Shown here: positions 34,423 through 45,600 of the stretch, in pieces | How the letters are laid out: each line of letters opens with the position of its first letter | Numbering within the stretch: the stretch's first letter is position 1 | Assembly (NCBI GenBank): GCA_023213395.1 | Contig: CM041465.1 | Location: 106,523,741-106,587,740, forward strand | Source: Cycas panzhihuaensis | Taxonomy: Eukaryota > Cycadophyta | Direction: 5' to 3' | DNA: 64,000 nucleotides | Program-made: the position numbers and the translations under genes | The notes under the pieces: model-generated | Database searches by the model: none | Told to the model about the DNA's origin: nothing | What the model saw: the letters and a program-made list of their open reading frames with translations, nothing else

Positions 34423-37081
34423 TTCCTACTACACTTTATAGAGGACGTATTGGAGATGGTTGGCAAAAACGAAGTTTATTCATTTACACATGGTTTTAGT
34501 GGATACAATCAAGTACAAATTACCTCAGAAGATCAAGCCAAAACAATTTTTGTGACAGAGTGGAGAACTTACTGATATGCATTTAGATTCAAGCACCTTC
34601 AAACCTTAACATGCACAAGAATACTAGAATAAGAAGAGGAAAGAAAAAATTCTCTCTTCATTGATTTCTTGAAGAAATAACTTACGTATATATACAAGCT
34701 TGAGTTGGTTATATGTAAGACACGTGTTCCATGCAGGACATATGCCACTTGTGTACGCAATTACTAATTAGGTTCCTTAAGTATCTTTTACAATGATACG
34801 TAAAGAGTATTATGAATATAACACTAAGATTATACATAAATACGTATCATTTACGTATACAGGGTAATGCCCTTTAACCTGACCAATGTGCTTGCCACAC
34901 TCTAACGCATTATTATCAATAATTTTTGAAAAATGATTGGAGAAAAAAATGCAATGCTCCTTGATGATTGGACTCTATATGGATTAATGAGAAATCATAT
35001 AGGCAATCTTAGGCAAATGTTATAAACATGTAGAGAAAATAGCCTTTGTCTTAATCTAGAAAAATGTACCTTCTTAGTGCCATTTGAGAACTTACTAGGA
35101 CACATTGTGAGCAAAGATGAATTGTTAACATATCCAACCAAGGTTTCAACGATTTTGCACTTCCCAACTACCCTAACATGAAAACAATTGAAGGGTTTCC
35201 TAGGATTAACGGGATATAACAGGAAATTCATCAGAGGATATGCATGTATATTCGAACCCTTGGAATAGTTGTTGAAAAAAAATGTGGAATGGGAGTAGGA
35301 TACAAAGCAACAAGATGCATTTCAATTTTTGAAAGTGATTATAGTATCTACCTCTATTTTACGATCTCTAGAATAGATCAAAATATTTCATGTCCATGTA
35401 GATGTATCACAATATGTGATTGATTGTGTGCTAACCCAACCCGAGGAAGCAAACATCAGTCATTCCATTTATTTTGCTAGTAGAAAAGTAATTAGGGCCA
35501 AACAAAATTATACAACCATGGAATGATAAGGTCTCGGAATGGTCTATGCCTTGCAAAAATTTCATCACTATCTCTTGTCAAATCCATTTATATTTTATGT
35601 GGACCATCAAGCATTGATGTACTTAGTGAATAAGCTTACATTAAGGGGACAAATCAATAGATGACTCACGTTATTCTAGATATTCACTTTTAGAATCTTG
35701 GTTAAACCTAGAAAAGCCCACGTTATACCTGATAAATTATAAAGAATTAAGAATAAGGAAGAAGCAACAGGTGTAGAAGATGATTTTTCAGATGCAACAC
35801 TCTTTAGTGTATAGGCAGTTCCAAAAGAATGGTACGAAGGGGTTCCTGAATATCTTGCAATAGGCGAATTACCATCAAACATGGATAAAACAAAATGAAG
35901 ACATTTTGTTTGAAAAATAGAGCCATACCAACTGATTCAACGGGAATTGTGTCATCTTGGCCCTGATGAGGTGCTTCATCACTATGTTAAATGACACAAG
36001 ATAGAACAAATCATGAGCCAACTACATGAAAATGTGACAGAAGGTCATATGGAGAAAATAGTAACATGGCAGAAAGTGTTATCAACGAGATTTTGGTGGA
36101 CTACAATATTTGAAGATACTAAAAATTTGAATTAAAAAGTGTAGCTATTATCAGTGGGTAGGGAAACCAAGCCGTCAAGACTTTTGACCTCTTAACCCAA
36201 TCCTACCATTAGCACCACTCGAGAAATAGGGCTTTGATTCTGTTGGGCCTATCAAACTGACAACTCGATGATCTCAGGCTCGATACATTTTTTGTGGCCA
36301 TAGACTACATGACCAAATGGGTGGAGGCAAGGTCATTAACGAAAGTAGATTCAGATGGCACAAGTAAATTTTTATATGAAGTGATTCTTACACGTTATGG
36401 ATGTCCACTGGAAATTGTAAGTGATCAAAGTGCACATTTTTGAACCAAGTAATAGAAATGTTAACATCAAAATTCTTGATCACTCACCGAAAATCGACAC
36501 CCTACTATCCTTGAGCAAATGGACAAGCCGAAAGTTCCAGTAGAATCATCAAAAGATGTTTTCAAAAAATCTACGATGTGGGCTGATCCGGTTGGACAGA
36601 AAAGCTATTATCAATGATATGGCCTTTCAAGACCACATTTAAAAGAACAACCAAACAAATACAATAGTAGTTGGTATATGGAATGGAGGCCATTCTTCCA
36701 ATTGAATTTGAGATAACTAGCTTGAGAGTTGTCAAGGCTTGTCGACTGAACGACTACCATTCTATATGAGAACGACTACGATAGTTATTGCAACTTGAAG
36801 AGATAAGATATAGGGCAAAGTGATTATAAAACATTAAAAAAATGAGGCAAAAGGCATGGCATGATTACCATTTAAAAACACCTCAATTTTATAAAAGGAA
36901 CCAAATTTTGTTATACAACAAGAAGTTTTGCATGTACCCTAGAAAGTTGAAAATGCAATGGTTAGGACCATACATCGCTAAGAAAATCTTCAATAATGGT
37001 TCAATTAGGTTGAGAGAGATCGATGACCCACAACTGCGAACCTTTGTCAATAGTAGTCGGTTGAAATCCTATCATAGTTAA
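34423..37081 (+). pseudogene. Ty3-gypsy element H: RT, RNase H and integrase remnant
   Basis: Reading starts in RT with FIEDVLEMVG and then HGFSGYNQVQIT (the expected Asp before Gly is His). After a solo LTR insertion come LDDWTLYG (near 34965), LCLNLEKCTFLVPF and FLGLTGYNRKFI. RNase H has HVDVSQYVIDCVL and FYVDHQALMYLVN (near 35600). Integrase, heavily shifted, shows AIDYMTKWVEA-like, RYGCPLEIVSDQ and HRKSTPYYP stretches (36300-36520). The tail is RLREIDDPQLRTFVNSSRLK, ending at 37081. I see no chromodomain. RT-RNase H-integrase order marks gypsy. Its 5' part is absent, either cut away or lying beyond D. Confidence 0.88.
34612..34899 (-). repeat. Solo LTR-like insertion inside gypsy H RT
   Basis: About 288 bp separate two adjoining parts of the RT frame. 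In plus view it begins TGCACAAGAATACTAG and ends CTTGCCACA. On the minus strand it therefore runs TGTGGCAAG...TTGTGCA, with a TATA-like TGTATATATACG about 75 bp from the end. A 5-bp target duplication is not clean (TTAACA versus CTAACG around the ends). Single LTR, no internal region. Confidence 0.65.
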
Positions 37082-37084
37082 GGT

Positions 37085-38324
37085 ACGCCAAATTCACCAG
37101 AGGAATCGACTAGTTGTATCATACTGTGTTGCTTGACATTAAAGACAATCGAGGTTGTCTCAATGCCAAAACTCGATTCCAATTTGATACGTAAATTTAA
37201 AAAAATACAAAAAAATAGAAAAAATAAACATAACTCCTACTACACACTTAAGTAATATGACAATATACAAAAGGGAAAAAATAATGATATATGTATATAT
37301 GAAAAATAAAAAATTAAAAAAAGGAGATGATAATGATGATAAAAAATAGATATATAAGAGAAAAGGGAAAAATAAGAAAATTAAAATGGAATAGATCATC
37401 ATTGGAAAATTTATCAAAAAAGACGGATCTTAAATATATGTTCCTCCAAAATACACTATACAGTCCCAAAAGGCGTAGTGTTGAGAACACACATAACAGA
37501 AGAATGTAAAGTGACAAAAATAACTACACATTCCTACAAGCATTCTAGAGTAAAATGCATAGTGGAGATGAGCAGAAATAAGTGCCAAATCACTGAAATT
37601 AAATCTCATTTCGGCAAGATCAATTTCTGAAGTGACAAACATCAATCGACGAATACATTCCAATGTTAACAACAACAATTTCCAGTTCAAAATAGTCATA
37701 TGTTCCTCCAAACACATGAAACATATTCAAGTTTTAAGTGCCAAAACCCTACTCATTTTTCTTATTAGTCATAAGTACTACTTCATATTTTTCCGTTAGT
37801 GTCCAAAATGAAGATTGCAAGGTGCCATGAAAACTCCCTACCCAAATTAAAGACAGAATTGGATGGGTTGTCGATTCCATTCAGAAATAAGGTCAAACAA
37901 GTATGATGGCGAGATTACATATATTAGGGTATAGCATTGATGGAGAGCATCCTAATGGAATTGAGAAAGAATATCAAATGCATTCAGTTGGATGCCAAGA
38001 TTATTCATATTATTATAGGACTTCCCAAGGAGAGGAATGTCACAACTTCCACAAAATAGTCAGAGGTAGATTGAGACTTAGGTCAGAGAATTCTGTAAAG
38101 AAAACACACAAAGATTCTCAAGAGGAATCTGAGGGGTTGACATTCAAGATGTCAGACTTCAATGGGTGGTCAAACTGATAGTATCCAAACAAAAGTATAC
38201 ATATATTATAGAAGATATGGTGTCAGTACTACCTCAAACAGTTGAATTAGTTAGAGTTTTTGGCCATAAACATGACACAACAAATTGAGGAAGTGTCTAC
38301 CCATCCCTTTTGGCATTCTTCCTT
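37085..38324. other. Region between gypsy H and element J
   Basis: 37160-37420 is A-rich and low in complexity. From about 37800 to 38324 a plus-strand reading resembles a continued protein (MARLHILGYSIDGEHPNGI is in one frame; LKTELDGLSIPFRNKVKQV in another) but shifts frame. It may be an extra ORF of element H 3' of integrase that J interrupts. I recognise no domain. Confidence 0.4.
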
Positions 38325-38329
38325 ATTAC

Positions 38330-38542
38330 TATTGATAATCTTGATTGAGATGAAAAGAAAAACTTGTTTTACATGGAGATCTAGTCTCCCTTAAATATAC
38401 ATCATGAAAGATGACCGTTACGAATTGAATTGTAACTGATTCATCCCTGACAGCTAAGTGTCATTGTCATGAACTTAAGTTACATTTGAGGGTGTCACAA
38501 CATGACCCCTTTTGCACCTAGATAAAACATTACCCCTCAACA
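38330..38542 (-). repeat. 3' LTR of element J
   Basis: In plus view it begins TATTGATAATCTTG and ends CCCCTCAACA. On its internal side CCTTCTCTTAATG (38543-38555) is the complement of the purine tract. Confidence 0.92.
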
Positions 38543-38549
38543 CCTTCTC

Positions 38550-41500
38550 TTAATGTTTTATCTCTAACAAACCTAATTTGTTTCTTAGATATTGCAGTCT
38601 CTCTTTTCCAAGAGATTTTGTCATAAGATCTGCAACTTGTTCAGAGGATGGACAATATTCCAGATCAATTTCCCCGTTGTAGACTTTTTCCCTTGTGAAA
38701 TGATGATGAACCTCTATGTTTGGTTCTGGCATGAAGAACTGGATTTTTGATCAACTTAATGGCGCTCTGATTGTCACATTTTAGAGGAGTTGCCTTATCA
38801 TTGTTCCAGATCGGTCAGGTGTTGTCTCAACCAGATGGCTTTCACAGCGTTCTTGTAATGCTTTGTATTCTGCCTCAATAGAAGATAATGCAACAGTAGC
38901 TTATTTTTTACTGCACCATGAAATTACTGAGTAACTTAGAAAAAAACAGTATCCACTGGTTGATTTCCTTTGTTCCTTGTCTCTGGTCCAGTCGAAGTCG
39001 TAAAAACCTAACAAACTAGTTGATCCTCCTTTGGGATATACAAGTTTCATGTTTATTGTTCCCTTTAGGTATCTTTAAATTCTCTTTACGGCCTTCCAAT
39101 GTCTTACTTTAAGATTTTGCATATATCTAGATACTAATCCCACTGAGTGAGATATATCAGGTCTGGTGGCTGTTAGATAGATCAGGCTTTCGATCATTTG
39201 TCTGTATAGGGTAATGTTTGTTGCCTGCTCTGTATCGTCTGATATTAAATCACAATTTGTTTCCATTGGTGTGGCACAAGAATTGCAATTTTCCATCTGG
39301 AACTTGGTTAACAGGTCTTTGATGTATTTACTCTGAGACATAGCTATATAGCCTTGTTGTTGATCTATTTCTAATCCCAGTTAGTAGTTCAGGAGGTCCA
39401 AGTCTGTCATTTCAAATTCTTGCTTGAGTTGTTCCTTTATGTCTTCAATGGCTTCTTCATCATTCCAAGTGAGAAGCATATCATCTACATAAATAGCGAT
39501 TATTGTGATTTTGTTATCCTTTTTCTTTATGTACAAGCTGGGGTCTGAATCACATCGTTAAAACAGTTCTTGCATAGGTAATGGTCCAATTTTGCGTACC
39601 AGGCTCGAGGAGCTTGCTTTAATCCATACAGTGCCTTTTTTAGTTTGCATACCAGATGCTCTTATCCTTCTTTGACATACGCTTCGGGCTGTTTCATGTA
39701 AACTTCTTCTTTCAAATCTCCATTCAAGAAGGCACTTTTTACGTCTAACTGAGAGATTTTTCAATTCTGTATAGCTACTAGAGCAATTATTGTCCTTACA
39801 GTGTTCAGCTTGGCCACAAGAGAGAAGGTTTCTTCAAAGTCTACACCGGTTGTTTGAGTGTATCCCTTCACGACTAGTCGTGCTTTGTGTTTCTCTATTT
39901 TTCCATTAGTTCCCTCCTTGACTTTATAGACCCATTTGCAGCTGACGAGATTTGTTGACAGGTAATTCTACCAATTCCCATGTTTGATTTTTCTCAATTG
40001 AATCCATTTCACTATCCATGGTTGTCTTCCACACATGTTGATCTTTGGCTTCTAGGAAAGTTTGTGGTTCGACTTTGCTTAGTAGGGCCTTTGGGTTTTG
40101 ACTTTGTGTTCTGTGTTCAAGCACATTGCCTCTTCCTTCCTCAATAGTTTTGATGAACCATCTAGGTAACTTCTTTTGTTTTTGTGTGCATTCTTCAATG
40201 TCTGTCTCTTCCATCGATCATTCTATGACTGATTCTTCTTCATCAGTCATTTCATTTTGGATTGATGAAGATGAAGGAGATGATTCAGCAGAGGGTACTT
40301 CTTCCGAAGTGATTTCAGACACAGCTTCTTGTTCTACCTCTTTCTCATTTCTTTCAATTATTCTAACTTGTGCAGAATTATCTTCTTCATTGAAAACCAC
40401 ATCTCTACTTACATAGATTTTATTGGATTTAGGATCTATACATTTGTAGGCCTTGGAATTTTTGCTATAACCTATCATAATACATTCTATGCTTTTTGCA
40501 TCAATTTTAGACCTCCTTTTATCAGGTATGTGAACAAAAGCTTGGCTACCAAAAACTTTAAGTAAACTCACATCAGGTTTCCTACCTGTCTAGGCTTCTT
40601 CTGGAGTGATGTCCTTCAGAACTTTTGTTAGACATCGGTTTATCAAGTAGCAAGCGGTACTTATTGCCTCTGCCCAATAAGATTTTGGCACTTTCTTTTC
40701 ATACACCATACTTCTTGCCATCTCCATTAAAGTCATGTTTCTTCTTTTTGCAACTCCGTTAGATTGTGGTGTATAGGGAATTGTGACATGTCTACAAATT
40801 TTCTGTGACTTGCAATAGTTCAAGAATTCCTTTGATATGTATTTACCCCCTCCATCTGATCTGATGCATTTAATTTTTGTTCCTGACTCTAGCTCTGCTT
40901 CTGCTTTAAATTCTTTGAATACTTCAAAGACTTCTAATTTGTTATGAAGGAAATATACCCACACTCTCCGAGTAAAATCATCAATAAAGGTTAAGAAATA
41001 CCTGCAGCCATTGACTGAAAGTGGTGTGATAGGACCACAAAGGTCTGTATGAATCAATTCTAACTTTGATTGTGCTCTCCAAGTACTTTCTTTAAATGGA
41101 TGTTGGTGATGTTTACTAAGTTGGCAACCTTTGCAGTCAAAGTTATCAGAAAAGATATGAGGCAGCCCATTTACTATTCCTGACTTTTCCATTGATTTTA
41201 GTGTCTCAATTGGGAGATGTTCATACTTCAAATGTCAAATTTTATTACTAGTTTTGACAATAGTACAAGCTTTTTCTTCCACATTGGGAAGTACAGGATC
41301 TGACAAGAGTTTGTACAGATCATTACATCTTATTCCTTTCGTAATGGTTTCTCCATTATTCTTCATGTCTAGAATGTGACAATATCCTTCTTCATCAAAA
41401 ATTGTTCTTAGTCCCTTTTTACTAAGTTGTGATACAGAAAGAAGATTCATTTTCAGTCTAGGGACTAGCAAAACATTTCCAATTTTCTTTACATTCCCTT

Positions 41501-42625
41501 GCAGATTTATGGCGATGGTACCAACTCCTTTTATGTCAAGTGGGTACTTATCTCTCAGTTCAACTGATTTGTCGAAGTCGCAGGGCTTTAGAGTCTCAAA
41601 CCAATATTCACGGTTGGTCATTTGTCATGAAGCTCCTGAATCAACATACCATATGTTGTCATCCTTTAAACTTGTAGCTAAGGCGACAATAAAAGCGGTC
41701 TCTTCTTCCTCTTCCTCTGTTTTTTCCTTGCTATATCCTCCAACAGATCGTTTCCCTTTTTGAATCTCGATCCTTCTTTGTGGGCATTGATATGGGTAAT
41801 GCCCGGTCTGCCCGCAGTGGTAGCAAATGTCAAAAATTCTGCAGCTATTGGAGATGTGGCCGGTTTTCCACAATTAAAACAGATTCAGGTATCTCTACTT
41901 CGTCCTCGTCCTCTGGATTCTTGCCAAGGTCCACGTCCTCTGAAGTCCAATGTCGAGTCTCATCCACGAGTCTAGTTTCTTCCACGTGGGCCTATATTCA
42001 ATCTAGACGCAAATGCATCCTCCAATTCCGAAGAATCCTCATACTGCTTGTTTCTTTGTTCATGTCTTAATAGTAGCCCCGTTAATTCATCAAGAGTCAT
42101 TTTATCAATTTGATCACTATTTGTAATGGTGTTAATGGCTATGTCAAAGGATTTTGGCAACTTAGTTGCTACCAGTTCCACCAACTCTTGTTCTGAGATC
42201 AACCTTCCTGCACTCAATAGATTATTTCGGATTGAAATAACCTTGTGTATGAACTATGTTACAGTTTCACTTTATTTCATGTGTAGTCTATATAATTCTT
42301 TTTTGAGTGCTATTATCCTAGCTTTGTTCTTCTGCCCATACAAATTCTCAAGACATTTCCAAATAGCCAAAGATGAATTCAATTTTTCAATATACACCAA
42401 GAGTGAGTCAGAAACTGACATTTTCAAAGTGAGCATTCCTATATTATCTCTTTCTTCCCAACTTGCCAGCTTTGGATCTGAGTCGTTTGGATGAATTTCA
42501 GTTCCATTCGCAATGTTCCAGGCATTTTTAACTCTCAAAATAGGTTCTACTTTAATTTTCCAAACATGGTAATTGGAATCAGTTAATTTTTCATGTTCTG
42601 GCAAAGTTATGAATGTAGAGGCCAT
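38550..42625 (-). pseudogene. gag-pol remnant of element J
   Basis: Gag starts at 42625 (MASTFITLPEHEKL). The first zinc knuckle near 41870 has lost one base; the second, CYHCGQTGHYPYQC, is intact. Protease reads IWYVDSGAS, then a TGA stop near 41630 where Arg or Cys would be expected. Integrase (40590-41231) is open, with SDGGGKY and NGVAKRRN (Lys where Glu is catalytic). The linker and start of RT follow (39924-40571). RT has intact YVDDM near 39490 on the minus strand and QSKYIKDLLTKF. RNase H ends with EQVADLMTKSLG near 38600. Few stops per domain. Confidence 0.93.
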
Positions 42626-42654
42626 TGATTCTAAGAAAATCAGAGATGACGAAG

Positions 42655-42690
42655 TCTGGACCGTACACTTGTACGAATTTTTGTACAAAA
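42655..42690 (-). other. GTAC-rich leader motif of element J
   Basis: In plus view the words CCGTACACTTGTACG and TTGTACAA lie just upstream of the gag start. A further CCGTACA lies at about 43142. Confidence 0.55.
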
Positions 42691-43334
42691 CTGGAATGGT
42701 ATGAAATAGGGCAAAGTATATCTCAAAAGAGAGAGCACGACGAGAGAAACTCAGATTTGAAGTCAGATTTTGAAAACAACTTTCGACCGAGAGAAATTTC
42801 AAAGGAACTAGGGTACGGCTAGGGTTTGATCTTTTCTCATTCGATTCTCATAAAATACTCCATGAAATCCCACGAAATTGATTCTAAAATGTTTGTAGCA
42901 TCGATACAAAGATAGTATGACTGATTTGATCTAGAAATTAGAAGAAAAACAGAACAAATTTGTGATTGTAACTCCAAATGCGCGCAGACTGGTAAAGCAG
43001 CAAAAACTACCTTCAAACAGTCTCTGATGACTTCAACCCTGAAGAGAAGTGACGAGGATGACTTGATCTACCTTCTGGCCAAATTTCAGCTAATTTTGGG
43101 CTCTTTGATTTTTTGTCAGACAGTGCATGCAGGTTTCACGTCCGTACATAGTTAGATTTCTGCTTTTTGACCTTTGATCCTGATCTGAGCTTTAAGTGTC
43201 TCCTTTTCTGCCTCCTAACATCTTTGACTCTCAATCTTGCCTTCGCTAGCTTCTCCAACTGTCTTGCACTGGGACTGCCTTTATCAGACACCGAACCCTC
43301 TCTCAAGCAGGCAGGATAACCTGCTCTGATGCCA

Positions 43335-43547
43335 TGTTGATAATCTTGATTGAGATAAAGAGAAAAACTTGTTTTACATGGAGATCTAGTCTCCCTTAAA
43401 TATACATCATAAAAGATTACCGTTACGAATTGGATTGTAACTGATTCATCCCTGACAGCCAAGTGTCATTGTCATAAACTTAAGTTACATTTGAGGGTGT
43501 CATAACATGACCCCTTTTGCCCCTAGATAAAACATTACCCCTTAACA
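43335..43547 (-). repeat. 5' LTR of element J
   Basis: In plus view it begins TGTTGATAATCTTG and ends CCCCTTAACA. The minus strand carries TGGCATCAGAGC (43323-43334) directly next to it, the tRNA-Met primer site. Confidence 0.94.
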
Positions 43548-43552
43548 GTTAC

Positions 43553-44060
43553 CAATAGCGTTACTTCATCAATGTCTAGAAGCACAACCTTCCCAAATAC
43601 CTATTCATCCACATGAATCGTTGATCAAACAGTGGGTGGATGCATTTTCATAATCCACTCAAGATACAAATATAAAAAGGAGGGTAAAGAAGGAGATGAC
43701 AAAGATTCTAAAATAGCTACAGCAGACACCTAGCAGTTCCATCCAACACTGCTCCAAACACGTAGTGAAAAAGAGCACCAAGTAGAAACGGGAAGAAGAG
43801 GAAGAGGAAATTGAAATAGAACCCTCATTGGAATAATGGGAAGAGTACCCTCCCATGATGGAGCTGAGAGAAACATCCTCTCAACCAACACAAATAGAGG
43901 GGAAATGATAACAAATCATTTGGATGATCAAGGAGATGAAAGCGAGTTACAAGGCAGAGATCATCGTCTTATAAGAAAAAGTCAAAGAAAAAGATGCAAT
44001 TATAGCCAACCTTACTCAGATTAATGAAAATATAGTAAGGACTAATGAGGTTTCAGAGGC
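43553..44060 (+). other. Possible coiled-coil coding remnant 3' of element J
   Basis: A plus-strand reading includes HESLIKQWVDAFS (near 43615) and an acidic run of Glu codons (near 43795). Near 43950-44060 a heptad-like stretch contains KEKDAIIANLTQINENIV and EVSEALKQQEQ. Together with 37.8-38.3 kb on the other side of J, it could be one ORF split by J. I recognise no family; stops are present. Confidence 0.35.
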
Positions 44061-44584
44061 TCTGAAGCAACAGGAGCAGCCCTGATACAGAGTGAGGGAG
44101 AAGACATAGTCAAAATTTTTGAAATTGTGTGAGTAAGGATGCTCAACCCATTTTGTTGACTCGAGATAGATTTTGGGGCAAAATCTGGTACGGATGACAT
44201 TTTGGACCATGAAAACGTAGGAATGTATGCTTGTTCTAACAAGAGGAATGCAGGAACGCATCACTAAAAAGTCGCACATGGGAACGCATGCCAGAAATCA
44301 ATGAAGAATGAAAGAGAACAACTTTTAGGGAACAAATTACAAGATACATTCTCAAAAGGAATGCATGCGAAACACATAGAAGAAAATGCATGAAATGCAT
44401 ATCCAAAATTAAACCATACATTTCAGAGATGATAATATCACCCATAGGCATAGATGCATATGGTTGTATGGACATAACAAGGAGTAATTAATGATTGTAA
44501 TGTAATCTTAATTGAAAAGGTACTTTTGTTATGAAAATGAATGGTTGTGACCATAAGTCACAACTATTCCCCCAAAGGGCATGT

Positions 44585-44760
44585 AATTGGGTATTTATTT
44601 GTGCTTTTTCCACCATTTTGGTGTGAGAGTCAAGTTATTCATTCCTATGGCATACTCTCAAGGGTGAAAGCAGAGTCATTCATTCCTATGTCACCTGTTC
44701 TAAGGGCAAGAGTCGAGTATCAAAATATATGTGATGGTTTATGGCGGAACATATGTAAGA
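44585..44760 (+). repeat. Diverged repeat, left copy
   Basis: It shares an ordered set of words with 46030-46215: TGTGAGAGTCAAGTTA / TGTGAGAGCCAAGTTA, then TCTCAAGGGTGAAAGC / TCTCAAATGTGAAGGC, then AGAGTCG / AGAGCCG. It may be an LTR pair enclosing the M remnant, or dispersed copies. Confidence 0.45.
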
Positions 44761-44960
44761 TGCGTCCATTTTCAGTGATGTAAAGACATTAATAGTAATA
44801 TTGCTTAATAAAATAAAGAGTTATGTAGAATCTTGTGTACTTTGTACAGGGCAATTGATTATATAAAGAATGCATGTTGATTATTGATTGAGATAATGGC
44901 ATTATGATAATATTATGATATTGTATTAACTATATGAACAATCAAGTGATATAATCATGT

Positions 44961-44988
44961 TGACCGACCCTAACTAAACTATCGGTCA
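44961..44988. repeat. Perfect 7-bp inverted repeat
   Basis: TGACCGA and TCGGTCA are separated by 14 bases. This is GC-richer than the surroundings and lies just upstream of the M remnant. Confidence 0.6.
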
Positions 44989-45023
44989 GTGATCCCTTGA
45001 CAAGTGTATTTTCATAAGGGTAG

Positions 45024-45340
45024 TGAGAAGTCAACACTACTTGTGAAGCCATTTGGCTTAAAAGGATGTTGGAAGAGCTGAACCAAACACAACCATCTCC
45101 AATTTCAATATACTGTGACAACCAAAGCATGGTCAAGATGACAAAAAAACTAGTGTTTCATGTCAGAACAAGCATCGAAGTTCATTATCATTTTATTCAT
45201 GAGAAAGTTCAATAGAAGAACATAAAGCTACTATACTACCCAAGTAAAGAAAAGTTAGCAGACATCTTCACCAAGCCATTAGGAAAACAAAAATTTCAGT
45301 ATTTTAGAGAACAGATTTAGATAAGATTAAAAGAATAAAT
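45024..45340 (+). pseudogene. RNase H and pol C-terminus of copia remnant M
   Basis: The reading contains TCEAIWLKRML, then IYCDNQSMVKM, EVHYHFIHEKV and KLADIFTKPLGKQKFQYF. This is the end of a copia pol, most like E, G and J. Everything upstream (gag to RT) is missing, so only the last 100 or so codons remain. One in-frame stop follows HEKVQ. Confidence 0.85.
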
Positions 45341-45352
45341 ATTATGGTGGGG

Positions 45353-45600
45353 TGTTAGAAATAATGTTTATTCCTATGTTTATAACTTATGTAACTTAGA
45401 TAATTAAGGGTTATGTGTCATTACCCCTCTTTATGCATGCAAAACACTTGCCATTCATGTAGAGAATCTTTATGCATTCAGGACGTGTCATTCATGCAAA
45501 GGGTCTTATCTTGTGTTTATGTACATCCTCTTCAATGGAATGATCATCAATCATTTTCTCATTCTATCTTCAGTTTTATGGCAGATGATTCCTCATTTTG
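45353..45600 (+). repeat. 3' LTR of copia remnant M (right end uncertain)
   Basis: It begins TGTTAGAAATAATGTTTATTCC after a purine tract ATGGTGGGG. The start resembles the LTRs of E, G and J. No second LTR and no clear end were found; the end given is approximate. Confidence 0.6.

Larger units (their letters stand above)
38330..43547 (-). mobile_element. Ty1-copia element J (family 2), minus strand
   Basis: The element is 5218 bp with 213-bp LTRs and target duplication ATTAC (38325-38329) / GTTAC (43548-43552), one mismatch. It has complete copia order. The LTRs differ at about 11 positions by eye (about 5%). It is among the least decayed elements in the window, but it has a frameshift in the zinc knuckle and a stop at the protease site. 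Confidence 0.94.
44061..45023. other. Unassigned sequence with repeat-like phrases
   Basis: No coding domain. It contains the left member of a diverged repeat pair (44585-44760) and a small inverted repeat (44961-44988). Phrases such as GGAATGCAGGAACGCATC recur loosely. Confidence 0.35.

Noticed and set aside
37160-37517. Hydrophobic minus-strand open frames that could be membrane proteins
   Set aside because: They come from A-rich low-complexity sequence whose complement gives Phe, Ile and Leu codons.
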